Of a DNA stretch of 64,000 bases, positions 36,753 to 49,893 are shown piece by piece. The stretch is from assembly GCA_024362935.1 (NCBI GenBank), contig JANCRA010000007.1, positions 6,450,503 through 6,514,502 of the forward strand, given 5' to 3'. The notes under the pieces are model-generated. The model had not been told where the DNA came from and ran no database searches. It saw only the letters and a program-made list of their open reading frames with translations. Position 1 is the stretch's first letter; the number at the start of each line of letters is the position of its first letter. This DNA is from Setophaga petechia (taxonomy: Eukaryota; Chordata; Aves; Passeriformes; Parulidae). Both the position numbers and the translations under genes were made by a program.

Positions 36753-37330
36753 ATCATAGAATAACTGATTGGTCTGGGTTGGAAGGGACATCAAATCCAT
36801 CCAGTTCCTCTGCTCTGCCATGGGCAGGGACACCTCCCACTGTCCCAGGATGCTCCCAGCCCTGTCCAGCCTGGCCTTGGGCACTGCCAGGGATCCAGGG
36901 GCAGCCACAGCTGCTCTGGGCACCCTGTGCCAGGGCCTGCCCACACTCACAGGGAAGGATTTCCTCCCCAGTATCCCATCTGATTCTGGCAGTGGGAAGC
37001 CAATGCCCCTTGTCCTGCCACACCAGACCCTTCCAAACAATCTCTCTCCATCTCTCCTGTAGCTCCTTCAGGCCCTGCAAGGCCACAGTTTGGTCACCCC
37101 AGAGCTTCTCCTGTCCAGGTGAGCACCCCCAGCTGTGCCAGCCTTTCCTCCCAGCAGAGCTGCTCCATCCCTCTGCCCATCCTGGTGCCTCCCCTGGGCT
37201 CTCTGCAGCAGCTCCAGGTCCCTCCTGTGCTGGGCCCCAGGGCTGGGGCAGCTCTGCAGGTGGGGCCTCACCTGAGCCCAGGGGCACGGGGGCAGAATCC
37301 CCCCCTGCCCTGCTGCCCACGCTGGGGCTC
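36753..37330 (-). mobile_element. CR1 LINE, 5'-truncated, minus strand (longest copy)
   Basis: The plus strand begins ATCATAGAATAACTGATTGG then TCTGGGTTGGAAGGGACATC, the antisense CR1 tail. It continues through CTGCCATGGGCAGGGACACC, CAGCCTGGCCTTGGGCACTG and further upstream CR1 sequence (CTCTGCAGCAGCTCCAGGTC, TGGGGCCTCACCTGAGCCCA). About 580 bp is kept, including the region that in intact elements encodes the C-terminal end of the reverse-transcriptase ORF. The two longest frames of the whole window (210 codons plus, 188 codons minus) fall here. They are explained by GC-rich CR1 sequence, not by a gene. Confidence 0.93.
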
Positions 37331-40300
37331 CACTGTTTTCAATCTATACCCACAAAATATTTATTTCCAAGTCTTTAACCCTCTTGACACAGCAGCATTA
37401 GAGCTGAGTCCCTTACCCCACTGCATTTCCTCTGTATTGGACCTTCTCTCCTCAATGCCCAAGCCAAGTGCCAGAATTTCTTGTTTCAAGTGCTTCCTCT
37501 AAATCTGTGGGGAGGGGTTGGGGTCTTTTTTGGAATCCCTAGAGATTCAGAAGGGATAGAATGATAAAAAAAGCCTTGGTTACACCATATAAGCAGGAAA
37601 TCACCTCCATTCTTGTGATAAATAGGAGAGGATCAGTCCACACTGTTGGCATCAGAGAACACCTAACCAGCCATGCAGGGCTTGCACCTCACTCCTCACT
37701 GCCCAGAGGCATAACCAGCCTTTCTGGTGTCACCAACTCCAATGGGTATTTCACTGCTGCAAAGGGAGAGTAAATGCAACATCAAATCAGAAGAGCCAGT
37801 GCTTAACTCAGTGCTTACTTTGTGCCAGGGTAAGTGGCCAACGTGACAGCAATAAAGCAAAGGAAAGTGCAGTCCTCTTACAGCCTCCCAAGCTCTCCTA
37901 TTATCCCAAAGGCAAAGAGGGAAATCTAGCAGTGGTTTTACAATGACACAGGGTTTGGCAGCCTGTAATTTGCAGTGACTCCCAGCTCTCCCAGTAACAC
38001 AGCCTCTTTTCTGAGAGAGGACACTTCACAATTCCCTTTGTTCCCTAGCAGGGAAGGCAGACTGAGTGGCATTGGCACTGCAATATCTGCTCCCAACACG
38101 AGCAGATTCTCCACAGAAGAGCCATTCACAGGAGTTCCTGGCCTTGCCTTTGCCACTGCTCTGTCTGGAAGGTGACAAATATCAAAGAATTTTCTTTATT
38201 GCAATTTAGATCCCTTAAATACCAACAACAAACGTAATAGGGCTCTTCATTTGTTTTTATGTGTGATACAGCTCCACCTACAGTGAAATGCAGCTGAGGC
38301 TCAACTAAAAATCACCAGGGAGGATGGTACATGTGAGCAGAAGGCTGCTCTCACAAAACAGAACATATATATCAATTGTCACTATACTGTCACATAAAAT
38401 CCCAGAAAGCATCTGGATTTGTTTAACTTCTGACTATTTATTAAATACATTAAAGTACAACACAGAAAAAGCTTCTGTTTTATGAGAGGAATTTGCATTT
38501 TGCTAACAAAGCCAGCTTTTCAGATCTGTAGTGAAATAAAAACAAAAACCAAATCCACAATTGCAGCAGTACATAATTGCTGAAATTTCTTCATCATACC
38601 TATTCTGGAAGAAGTGTCTTTTCATATAGCTTAGCAGAGCTAAAACTTCATTTTCAAAACATTAAATCATACAGGTGATAGACTGGCAAGGAAGGAAAAA
38701 AGTCACAGCAGGAAAATTACAGATTATTTAGTGTAGCAGAACTACAAACAGATTTTCTTCTCCAAAAATCTCATCATTTTCCTTTTCGTTTTAATGAGAT
38801 AATAGTACGCATAGGAAATATGAATTTAGATAAATGGTGAGTAGAGACCAACCGTTAAAACAAAATCAGAAGTTTGCTAAAATATCCTATTATCATAATT
38901 AATTTTCTTTTTAGTTCCTAATATTGAATAGCTGGAAAATAGATTTCAACAGTGAGTGACAGTATTCTAATAACATACAATAATAAACAATAACATACAA
39001 ACTGATTCCCTTCTTCCTAAAATGATTAGAAAAAGTTAAATCCAGTAAAAAAAATTTATATAATAATTCTATAGCAAAATGATCTGTGAAAATAACTACT
39101 GAAGACACACAGCAATAAGGGCACAGAATTATAATATAACTTGATACCTTAACAAACCAAACCAGATTGACTAAGAGCACTAAAGCTGAACTGAATTGTC
39201 ATTTATAGCTCTGGAACAGAGAGACAAACTGAAATACAGGAATTTTCTTTCCACTCACATCCACCTTTGTCAAAGGGCTGGAGAATTTGATTATTCCCCA
39301 GGAAAGCAGCTCTTGGAGATCTACTGCTCCATGGCACAATCCCCCTGCTCACATTTCATCTTGGACTTTTCAGTAAGGCAGAAAAATCATAGAGAAAAGC
39401 TTCATAAAATCAGCCTGCTCTCCTAAAATCAGTGGCTGGCCTTGCCAGGCTAGCACTTTACATATTCCCATGTGAAAGCAATCCTGGTGTGAGCAGTTCC
39501 TTAGCATAATCTATTCCTGGGTAAAAAGCAACCAGCACCAACTGTTTTTACACCTTTAGATAGAAAAATTAAAACTGTTTCTCACAAACAACTTTTCCTG
39601 CATGTACACACTGAGAGTTTGAGTGACCAATCAATACAGAATAACTTGTTAATAACCAATATAGTAATTGGTAAGAAAGCTCCTGACCAATTAGAGTCAC
39701 ACACAAGGTCTGCAAAACTGCAAAAAAGGAGTGATCTGAATAAAGAAGGGGATTTTTCCACCATGGAGAAAATGCACAACATTACTCCATGGCCTTTTCC
39801 TGAACCAGTAAATCTCAGCAGTTCTTCCTCACCCCTCCAGACACAGGCACAGCCCCTTGGAGGGATAAAGCAGGAACATTCCTTGGCCTCCCTGCACTCT
39901 GACCTCCACCCCAAGGATGGGAGCAGGTAACACTCCCTACTCCCAGCTTGCCTGGCTCCTGCCATGCAGAATGGGGAGCTGGGGAGGGACACAGAGAAAG
40001 AGTCTCCAAAATGCTGTAGTTGGCAAACTGCAGCCAAAAAAACCCCTTTTTTTGCCTGCTTATGATGCCCTCTCAGGGAAGCTCCTGTGCACTTCATATG
40101 TGGCTTTGCTTTTTAAAAAAGCACAGGCTTAAAGCCACTCCATGAAGCAACAGAAAATTCCTGCAAATCTCCCTCCAGTTTTATTATCATTCTGGAAAAT
40201 GCAATTAGATATTTGTAATTACACATACCAGGCATGGCAAGAATAATGGTAGATCCCCTTTCACTTAAGTTAATGGAGCTGGTGATATAATCATGTCATT

Positions 40301-40620
40301 AAGCAAGTCTGGCTTCAGCATTACTGAGCTCAGATAGGAAGGGAATTACACTCTCTCAAAGTCATGACCTGTAAAAATGCTGCACAGCTTGTTTAAAATC
40401 TACTGAATGGATTGATATCAATTTACAGCAGACCTGGATGACCCCTGATTATCCTTTGATTTAAAAAAAAAATCTTGAAAAACTAGGGAAAAAAAAAAAT
40501 CCTTTCTGATATTAAACACTTCACATTAAACAACAGGGAAACCCTGTGATTTTGAGAATTGCTGGAGAGCTGGAATATAAAACAATGAGGCAGAGGTAAA
40601 GCTCTTTGCCTGGGACTTCC
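37331..40620. other. Unique non-coding DNA, AT-rich at 38.4-39.2 kb
   Basis: A 171-codon minus frame (39582-40097) overlaps frames of 103 and 71 codons on the plus strand. None has a recognisable domain. A short duplicated TAACATACAA motif occurs near 38971-39000. No exon or RNA gene is called. Confidence 0.5.
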
Positions 40621-42549
40621 AATCGTGTTAGAGGCTGTGTTCCATCCCACTTCTGTGGGAATACTGGTATCCCTGTGTCCCTGTTACAGCTCAGACACAA
40701 AATCAGCTCTCCCTCAGGGGGAAATGCAGAGGGTGAATATCCTGAAGCTTCTAAACTTCCCACACATGGCACTAACTGAAGAGATCAGTCTGCAGAGGGT
40801 GAGGGTTTGCACAGGCCAGCTGGTTTTGGGCCACAGCATCTGTGAATTCCAGGGTGCAGGGCTACAGCAGCCTGTCCTGGGAACACAAATCAGGATGGAG
40901 TGGCTCAGGAGAAGAAAAATCAACCAGCTCCCAGACACCTGCTGTCAAAACCAGGGAACACAGCCCAGTGTCAGTGTGCTCAGGAACACAGATGAATTAA
41001 AGGTGTGCCCTCCAACTGTGTCCCATCACCTACTGCAGATACATCATCTCTCTGAGGAATTGCTGGAGGTTACAGGTAATATTGCTGAGCTCTGTTCACT
41101 CCCACACAAACATAGGGGAGCAAAAGGATCTGATGCACTACAAATTTGTGACACTGTCTGAGTATAATTTAGCTCTTCTTGGCTGCTGGAACATGCATTT
41201 TTATTGAAGGGAAAAAATAAACATAGTTCTCTATACTACAGAGAAAAATAAAAAGACCTGTAGGAAAAGGAACCTGAGGCAAAAAAGGCTTCTGAAATTC
41301 TTGTAACTTCAGTCTGGGCCAGATAACTTCCTCTGCCTTCAAAATTCAAATTACTTTGAAAAAGGTTAATTGTGATTCTTTCAAACTCTATGGGGTTTTG
41401 CTGTTGACGTCAGCTGCAAGCTCCCAAGTCCTCCTCCACAAGCAATTACAAATTGCAATAAGCTCTGCTCAGTCTTAGATCAGACAATATCTATGTTTTC
41501 ATCTTTTTAATTGTACTTTCCAATAAGATCAGCTTAATTTCTAGTTTGAATACTGTATTTCTTAGATCCAGACTACAACACCATTTCAGAGCTGCCCCCC
41601 CAGTCAGCTGAAAACTATTAAAAGATAAGAAAAACTAACTCAAGAAGGAAAAATAAACCAACTCCCAATGTTTTTGTTAAAGCTATTACATTTTAAGGCA
41701 GAATCAAGTGCTGTTTGCACACTTCTCACTCTCCCAGAGTCACAAGAGAATTTTCAGAGAATGTCTGTGGTTGCCATACTTTCCTTTGGAGATGGCTCTG
41801 CACAAGAACAAACCATGACTCTCTAGACAGCCTGGCACAAAAGGGCCACCAATCTAATCTGGGTTAAACCAGTCTGTCCCTTACAGGGCACCCAGACCCA
41901 AAGCTGCAGGTGAAGATCACTTCTAACCTTCCAACAAAAGATACATAACACCTATTAGGAGATTAATTAAAGTGGTTTTCCTTTGTACTTATTACATGAA
42001 TTTAAAAATACTTAACACAGAATATACTTTGCAATTATTTTTTTCCTTTCTCTGCTTTTTTCACCCCTTTGACTGGACTTATTTAAAAAATCTCTTTGTA
42101 AGCCACCCCTTTGAGAAATATTCATTCTCCCACATGTCTTAAACAGGACTTTCATTGACCTTGTCATTTAAAAGATCACTTTCTCTCTGTTTAAAAAAAA
42201 ATCAGACTTCTAAAAGAAGAAATGATCTTACGACAAGGTCAGACTATCTTGAATTCCATAAAGAAATGAATAAGGAAGTCTATATCATTTATTTTAATAG
42301 GAAGCTTGAAAGAGGCTGAAATATTCATTTGTAGAAAATATAAAAGTAGCTATACCCTTGAGTTAACATCTTGGCAAGAAAAGCAGCAGTCTGCCTCTCC
42401 CCTTCTCTCATTGCCCCATCTGACATTCTGAATTCCTGGCAGATGTCACCTTTATGGGGTTTCCAGCATTCACACACACGGAGTCCTGCTCTGGCAGCCC
42501 TGGGACAAAATCCTCCCCACTCTGAGCTCATCCCTGGGTCCTCTGGAAC
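40621..42549. other. Non-coding DNA with one long unsupported frame
   Basis: A plus frame of 178 codons (40625-41161) is the longest not explained by CR1. It has no signal peptide, no membrane segment and no motif I recognise, and I cannot place splice sites that would make it an exon. I do not call it a gene. A perfect cAMP-response-type octamer is listed separately. Confidence 0.45.
41405..41412. promoter_or_regulatory. Perfect CRE-type octamer TGACGTCA
   Basis: TGACGTCA is the palindromic binding site of CREB/ATF bZIP factors, here followed at once by an E-box (CAGCTG, 41411-41416) that overlaps it by two bases. The motif holds a CpG in CpG-poor surroundings. An 8-mer is expected about once or twice by chance in 64 kb, fewer given CpG depletion. 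No promoter is visible nearby. Confidence 0.3.
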
Positions 42550-42984
42550 TGATGCCTTGAGAAAGCTGACCTAGAACAGAGGCTGGAGAGAGTTAAAGAA
42601 TAAAGCAGGGATTTATGAAAAGGCCTCCATGGATCCACCTTGGGCAGCACAAGAGCCCAGCCAGGGCTGCACCCAAGGTGAACCAAAATGGGCACAAAAT
42701 GGTCACAAGGTCTCTCACTTTTATAAATATTGGAGTGAATTGTCCAATTCCAGCTTTAGGTTATGCAGTCCCATCCTGCTTGTTTTTCTCTCTCCAGCCC
42801 ACGTTGTTTCTGCTCTTGGGCCTGAGATTTGGATCAGTTGTCCTTGGTCCCCAGCTAGAGAAGGAATTGTTTTGTCTCCCTACTCTCTGAACAGAGCTCA
42901 CCATTCCCCTAATGTGAAGCTCAGAACTGCACACTAAAGCAGCACAGAATCTGAAAAATTTAAAAGCTAAAACCTGAGACACCA
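42550..42984 (-). mobile_element. Solo LTR of an endogenous retrovirus, minus strand (LTR C-family, copy 1)
   Basis: Starts TGATGCC on the plus strand and ends ...GACACCA. It aligns along its full length with the copy at 50942-51380. On the minus strand it has a CCAAT box (complement of ATTGG, 42729-42733) and a TATA-like ATTTATAAAAG (42718-42728), with a CATAAA likely to be a decayed poly(A) signal (about 42612-42617). This order defines the minus orientation. It lacks about 19 bp between CCAAT and TATA that the other copy has, and carries about 10-14 extra bases near its low-coordinate end. No target duplication is visible (GAAC versus TTTC). Frames of 91, 102 and 74 codons here are LTR read-through. 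Confidence 0.85.
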
Positions 42985-45900
42985 TTTCCTTCTTGGAAAT
43001 TGGAACAGCTCAAGGGTGAGGCCAGAACAGAATTGGCCCAAGTCAGTTAAATTACCCAGCTCTGTGATGCAGCCTTTGCATGCAGGCTCTGAAACACCAC
43101 GGTGAGGCTTCAGGGCTCCCTGTACTCCATCAGCACTGAAGGAATCAGCTGGAATGAGCTAACCCTGCAAAATGGCTCTGCTTGACAGGATGTGCATGGG
43201 AACAACCTCAACTCACAGGTAATGCTCTGCCCCTCATGTCCAAGGGACAGGGATTGGGACAGAAAACTGAAGGAACACAGATTACATGGCAGCCTCAAGG
43301 CAGGGCCACCTGACAGGAACTTCTGACAGAGTTTCTCCCAAAAGAACAGCTCACTTGGGACACAGTGACCTCTTGGAAGAAGGATTTCTGTCCCCTCAGC
43401 TGCTGCCCACAAAGGCTTCCTGCCTCAGGGAGCACCTGGAGGATTCCACTCAGCAGTAGCCAGAGAAAGATCAGGTTCAGCTCTCAGGAAATCTCAACGG
43501 ACAGAAGAAGCTCAACAGACAGAAGAAGCTCATGTGATTTCTTGATGTCCTGGTGTGCAGTTTTCAGACTGTATTTTCTTACACTCCACTGTTAAATTAA
43601 AAATACTAGTGAACTTCAAAAAATTTAAAAATCTAGCTTCTACACATACCTTTGGAATATTCAGAACCCTGTAGTATTTTCTTCCAGTTGTAAAGTCTTT
43701 GATTCCAAGGAATTCCTTGAATTCCTTTATTCCTGGAAATAAAGCAGTAGCTGATGGGCCACAAACAGGATTCAGGCAGCAGTCCCATCCCAGATTGAAT
43801 CAGCTCAGGGTCTGTCTTTCAGAATAAACATTAAATAAAAGCCCTCAGCCTCTGCACTCCCCACAAAGACCAGGTACAGCCATAACATGCAAGAGTTTTA
43901 AGAGATTAACCATTCATCCTTTATGATCATATTTTTCTGCCTATTGATTTTACAGTTTCTGTACAATCATGTACAAATTGTGTGACTTAGGGATTTTAAG
44001 GAAGCTACACTCAGGTAAGCACATGAATTTACACACTTCGTAAATGCAGCCTTCACACAAATCAGCCACTTAATTTCTATATGTGCCTGCATGACTAAAG
44101 AGGAATAAAACAGTCTGCTCACAGCAGGACTGGGACAGAAAGTAATTCCCCAAATTTCCTCAGCATCCTGTGGCATGCATGGCCACCATTTCACACCTGT
44201 GACCTGCTATTACAGCTAAAAAATTTGACACATTTATAATTGGTATTTATTATTTCATATCTGCTTTATACCACCAAATTGAACAGATACTATCATCTAA
44301 TCCCATTTGATTTAAAAAAATATTTTTTTAGAAATTTCCTTACTCTTAAATACCTTCTGAAGTACTACAGGAAAATTTTCCTTTCTAATTTCTTCTGTGG
44401 CTTTTAAAATGCAGGACAGTCCTTCTCCCATATTGCCACCTCCTCCGTGCAGAGAATTTTCCATTACCACGACTGTACGTGAGGAGTATGTTTATGTTGT
44501 GTATAATTAATTCTATTCCTCACATAGAAACACCTAAAAGAAGCACACTGGTAGCAGCAGTGAAGCAGGATTGAGAGAGGGCCAGAGACCATGGAAGTGT
44601 GGGGAGAAGAGGATGGTAGCCAGGGAAATGGCACTGGTTAGGAGGGGAAAAGGGAATATTCAGTCTATATTGCATCATGTTCATAACATCAACTCCTGTT
44701 TGTATTTCAAGCCTTCTTTAGCAATCAGTAAAGTGTCAATTTTCATTCTCCTCCACACAGACACAAGGAGCCTAATTTTCAGTGAGAGGTTAGCAATAAA
44801 TAATTTAAAACTTTGTCAAGAATGGATGGGGTTTGACTGCCTGTGTGTCAGTTTGACAATTTGAGAAGCAGGAATAAAGCACTGGCAAAGGTGAGAAATC
44901 CTGAGGCTGCAGCAAGGAATCAGAGAACCTGGAAAAGCAGCCTATAATGATCTTACACCAGAGGTACAGGAAACAGCCTGAGATCAGCCCATCAAATCCA
45001 TTTATACTGCAGAGAAATCTGAGAGAACGCTCAGCTTGCCAGGGCCATGAGGCTCAGGATGCAGCCTGGAATTTCAGGATCAGCCACAGGAGTGACCCTC
45101 ACTGCCTTTTGTGCTCTACAGGAATAAATAAATGCTCAGCTGAGTACCTGCTGCCCCCAGTAATTGTAATACAGGTTCTCTCTCAACATCTGACACCAAG
45201 CACATCAATCCCTGGCAATCCTGGCACAATGGGCTCCTCCTTTGGAAGGTATTTGTCCTGGGCTGCCTGAAGCTGGGCTCAGCACTGGAACCATCTCAGG
45301 TATCAATCTCCCCTCACATCAAATTCCAAACTACAGCCATACTTGATTAAAAAGCCAGGGATTTAGTCTCTAATATGTCTCAAGGCTTTTCTTGAGAGCT
45401 GCTTCTTTCTGCCAAGTGATTCATGTTTTGTATTGGAAATGATTTAATCCCTTCCTAATAATCTATGGTTTATATACACAGGGCATCCCTGACTGGCGTT
45501 TCTAGGGTCCCAGGAAGCCTGTCTTTAAAGATACATTCAAATATTCAAAATCAGCATCTTACTGGAAAAGTAGAGAAAGACTGATCATGTCACCTACTCC
45601 TATATTCTGTTCAGTTTAAAAATTTGGGATTTTATTGGAAGGTTTCAGCATTTTCTTCATTAATAAGGACAACGAGAAGGGTTGCATTCTTATTTAGAAT
45701 TAGAAATAATGTGCTAAGTTTTTCACATCTCTACACCCTAAACTATGCTTCTCTGAGACAGTATATGTACGAGGATTTTAAGTTCTTTTACACACAAACA
45801 CACCCCCCATCTTTTTCTATTTAAATACCAAATCATTTTCAATTTGATACTTCCTAAAGCAGAAGTTTCCTGCCTTTTTACACAGACTCTAGACATTATT

Positions 45901-46000
45901 TTCCCTCCTCCTCTTCTAATTCTGTTTCAATCAATTTTAAACTCAATTGCAAGATGATTTTGTGGCTTATAAAATCACATGTGCAGAACCTGAAACGTTA
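42985..46000. other. Non-coding DNA between the two related LTRs, first part
   Basis: No retroviral gag, pol or env sequence is recognisable on either strand, and there is no primer-binding-site-like start next to the LTR. An 18-bp unit is present twice at about 43493-43528 (CTCAACAGACAGAAGAAG and a one-base variant). A perfect 18-bp palindrome (TAAAAAAATATTTTTTTA) is at 44313-44330. Frames of 97-107 codons have no domain. Confidence 0.5.
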
Positions 46001-49000
46001 GAGGTCTGCAAAATGACAACATTCAAGACAGTAAAACTGGTCACTTGGTGGGAAGTTAAGCACAGGCTTGTTTTCATTACAACCAATCCTAATCAGAGGC
46101 AATAACTTTCCACTATTAACAGCAAATTAAAGATGGGCAATTGACATTTATAAACCACTGCTTGTTTTAAAAGTTAACTGAGAAGAACTTTCATGAGGTT
46201 AAAGAGGATTGTCTAGTGCTTTCCAAGCCAGTCAGCCTCAAAGCAGCAAAACACTGCACTGGTGCTCTTTATTATCAGTTTTTATGGCCACAGCAGCTTC
46301 CTTCTTTCCCCACTGCTCTGTACAAAATCCCAGTAAGCTGATGAACCCTGGTAACACAGAAAAGGCCTTTCTGGATAATGCAACAGCTCCTAATTGTTGC
46401 TGGTCTAGCACAGCTCCAAGATTTTGAAACAGCATTTAGAGGACAACCTCTACAATTTGATCCAAGAGAAGAAATTCTGAGGCAAGTATCTGTGTATCAC
46501 TGCATCAGTGTATATCATAATGTGCATTTGCATATTAAATCTAACTCCATGCTGGCAATGGCTCAGTAGGTCACTGTTGTTCCTGACATGATTTGAACCA
46601 GGAATCATTCAAAGATCCTGAAAATCACTCCAGTAAGGATAAGGGTTAGGGTTAGCCTTGGGACAGGAATGAGTCACAATGCAAATACAGAGACAAGAAC
46701 TGGGCAGGCAGTGATTCTGCAGAAGACAATCTAACCCAGGACAAACTGATCTAACTGAGCCTGCTGCAGCCCTGGGGGGGTCTGTGTGAGTGACTCACAC
46801 TCTCCTGTCTGATTTTGCAGGAGGATGCTCAAACACCATCACAGTGTCTCAGCTGGGAGATGGAATTCCCAGCAAAGGGACTGTGCCTTCCCAGCCTGCC
46901 TCTGGCAGCTCCTGAATTCCTCAGACCTGCTGCTCTTTCAGGGTAAAACAAGAGGAAGAAGGAGTAGCAATGTGAAGCTCACCTATTTGCCATGGGTCCA
47001 TTTTGGTTCAAGTCATTCACAAGGTGAGAGGTGATTGAGCAATTTCCTAAAAGCTTCTTGATTCCAACTGCTCAGCTGTGTTTGAAGGCAGCTGCACTGC
47101 AGAGTCAAACATGAAACCTGGGATCAGGATTTGGAATTCACCAGTCTGACTTTGCCTTTAAGTGGTGTAATAGTTTTCATACAGGCTGGAACTGCTCAGA
47201 AACAGGGTAGAGTTTAGTTACCTCTGCTTGGGAAGATTTCAAACAGGGCCTGTCCCCCTTTCAAACCCGTTTAACATCAAGGAAGACAATTCACTGCAAT
47301 CCAGCTCCTGGGCCAGCCCATACACACTCAAGTGTTTCTCAACACAAGCTGCAATGGGTTTGAAGTTGCCTTGAATGTATTTCTAGACTTACAGCCTTTT
47401 CAAACTGTGCTCCTTTTTTGGATATGTTTCTAAGTGCTTGTCCTAAAAATGATAAAAACATAAAACAGTACTTGAGATCTATTGTAAACTTTGGGAGAGG
47501 GTTTCTGAACTGAACATTACATTCTTGTCCCTAGAGCAATTTCATCCAAAGCAATTATGAAGAAGTAAAAATTTGTATGATTCCATGATTTAGGATGGGG
47601 GTTCTGTGCACTAGTGATAAAAGACCTCTCGGAGAGTTTCACTATGAAGATTAGCAGCTCCTAGATGACCACACACAAGTTCCCAGGTACTAAATAATGA
47701 CATCAGTGCATTTGCAGTTATCCCCATATTCCCATTTTGATTCCCTGTGATGTATATAAAGAGTCAGCAGTGTTCCAGCACCTGGGATCCACACACAGCC
47801 CACAGCAAACTCTGAAAACCTTGTACTCTGCACAGCTGAACATCCAGGCTTTGGCTCTGCAAATTGCTCAGACTTCAATTTGAGATTGCCAAGAGGCCTC
47901 GAATGACTTCCTACTTATGTGGGTATGGGTAATTAGCACTAATAACTTCACTGAATGATTAAACAGGGACATTAAAATGAATATTTACATTTACCACTAG
48001 AATTTCCAGGTTTTTTTCCTCTTAAAAACTGCATTTACAGTACATAACCTCATTAAACAGAGAGCTGTATATGTCACACTGGGGATGTATCACAGCAGCT
48101 TTACACATTCTCAGCCATCTTTTTGGGAATTCAGAGTACCCCTCTTTCTGCAGGCATCAGGAGTGAAATAGAACTGCTTGGATGGGCAGAGAACACAAAA
48201 CAGATATAATAGACAGAAATAAAGCAACATCAAAATGGGTGTGCCAGAACACTCCTGCTTGAACTGGCACAAACTGCCCTTTGCAGCACCAGGGACTGGA
48301 CAGGCAGTAAAACCTTCTGAGTGGGGCTCACACTCAAAGGACTCTCAGGCAAAGAGGGGTTGTGGTGTGTTGCAATGTCACATCTTTTCTGTGATGACAA
48401 AATACTCACCTTGAAGGGTAAGGTAAAAGCTTTAACTTGGACCTGCCCCAGCCTCACTCATGGAAACTCACAATTACAAATCCTAAATTTGCATTTTTTC
48501 ATAATGTGGATTTTTTTTTCCCCTAGCATTTGTATTTTCTTGGTTGACTTTAATTAACTTCTTGCTATGCTCATAAACTTGGAGAGGATTTGCTTTAAGC
48601 TTTTACATCTCTAGCCCATATTAAGACATTTTAATCTTTAAACCTCTAGAACATTTAATGGATTAAAACAATTTAAGAAGGAAGGAAAAGGTGCTGGCAA
48701 AATGCACCCAAACTGAACATTTTTGCATGAACTTTCTATTTGGCACAACTTAAAATTTATCTTAATATGGTCTAGAAACACCTGAATGGAACCAATCACA
48801 ACAGATACATACTTTATTTCCCATTAAATAAAACATGGCAAGATGGGAAAGAAAAACATGGGGAGTGTGGAGGATAGGACAGACAGCTAATGTAAACTGA
48901 GGCATAAAAAAACTGCAGTAAACAGGAGCTAAAAAGGCTGCTTCAGAGAAGCAGCTTTTTGAGTCCATTAAATTAAGCAGTTGGGCTTTCAAAACATGCT

Positions 49001-49806
49001 GGGGAAAACAGAGTATTATACAGAAAGCAAGTCTCTAAAGAGATGTGAAAGGCAATATTATGGGTGAATGTGTGAAAAGAAGCACAGTAATATACAAAGA
49101 GATGCTTCTTGTGGTACATGGTGGACCTGAAGTTAAAAATACCTCTCTCTCTCTGTATTATTCATATTTTCAATTATTTGTTTTATCTACAAGGACAGAG
49201 CACTTCTCTTCCACTTGCTATCTAATCCACAGAGCATTAATAGTGCACCCTTAAGCACTGCCTCCACCCCACAAAATACCAGTCCTTCCAGAGTGTGACA
49301 GGAGTAATTCCTGCAGATAATTTTCCCTTTTAGTCTGACCATTAAGAAAACATCCCTTTCTGCTCATCTCATTTTTACCCACAAAGAGAGCTTCAGGTAG
49401 ATGGAGAGACCTGGCTGGTGTTGGTATCAGAGGAGCTGAAGGCATGACAGACACAAGTCTTTCCTGCCTCACATGGGACTGGAAGAAGACCTGTATCTTG
49501 AAGGTCAACTAAATACAGATTTTGGAGTCCCAGTCACCCTTCAAGCAGTAGTTCAAGCTCCTTCCCCCTCCTGTGGAAGCACTGCCCTCCCTTGTAAGCA
49601 CCCCAAGGCTTGACTCTCTCTGGGCCTTGGTTGTACAGAATGCAAAGGAGCATATGGAATTCCCACTTGCCCTAATTTTGTTGCTCATAGCAAGTTTAAA
49701 TATCTTCAGCATTTCCCTCCTTTCTTTTGAAAAGAGGAAGAGACAATGTCTTTGTAGTCAGTGAGAATGTTTCTAAAAAACAAACGTGCAACATGGAAAA
49801 GGGAAG
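46001..49806. other. Unique non-coding DNA
   Basis: No frame exceeds 85 codons, no repeat is named, and no exon is seen. A short telomere-like AAGGGTTAGGGTTAG at 46641-46655 is too short to call an interstitial telomeric array. Confidence 0.5.
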
Positions 49807-49893
49807 ATTTAGTTTTAAACTAAACACAGGTTTAGTTTAGTTACAAAACACAAGTTAGTTACTAAACACAAGTTTAGTTTAGTTTTAGTTTTA
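49807..49893 (+). repeat. Degenerate TTTAG / ACTAAACACA tandem array
   Basis: Blocks of TTTAGTTTAGTT alternate with (A)CTAAACACA(A/G)G and close variants over about 87 bp. Because AAACTAAAC and GTTTAGTTT are complementary, the array also contains inverted repeats and could form cruciform or hairpin structures. The unit is irregular, roughly 18-27 bp. Confidence 0.85.

Noticed and set aside
36746..37378. The two longest reading frames of the window (210 codons plus, 188 codons minus)
   Set aside because: They lie across a CR1 LINE fragment. GC-rich CR1 DNA has few stops in several frames, and neither frame is the CR1 reverse-transcriptase frame in intact form.
39582..40097. 171-codon minus-strand frame
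   Set aside because: Overlaps 103- and 71-codon frames on the plus strand and shows no recognisable motif. Composition is the simplest cause.
40625..41161. 178-codon plus-strand frame
   Set aside because: No domain, signal or membrane segment is recognised. A few frames of this size are expected in GC-richer patches of a 64-kb window. Kept only as a note for a homology search.
43493..43528. Repeat-coded peptide from a duplicated 18-bp unit
   Set aside because: It is a two-copy tandem duplication in non-coding DNA. The repeated peptide is a by-product.
44313..44330. Perfect 18-bp palindrome TAAAAAAATATTTTTTTA
   Set aside because: A 7-A/7-T structure arises easily in AT-rich DNA. It is not informative alone.
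46641..46655. Interstitial telomeric repeat (AAGGGTTAGGGTTAG)
   Set aside because: Only about two units, too short to distinguish from chance.
47574..47600. Possible CR1 tail (ATTCCATGATTTAGG)
   Set aside because: Weak resemblance to the 3' octamer repeats. The diagnostic GGTTGGAAGGGAC block is absent.
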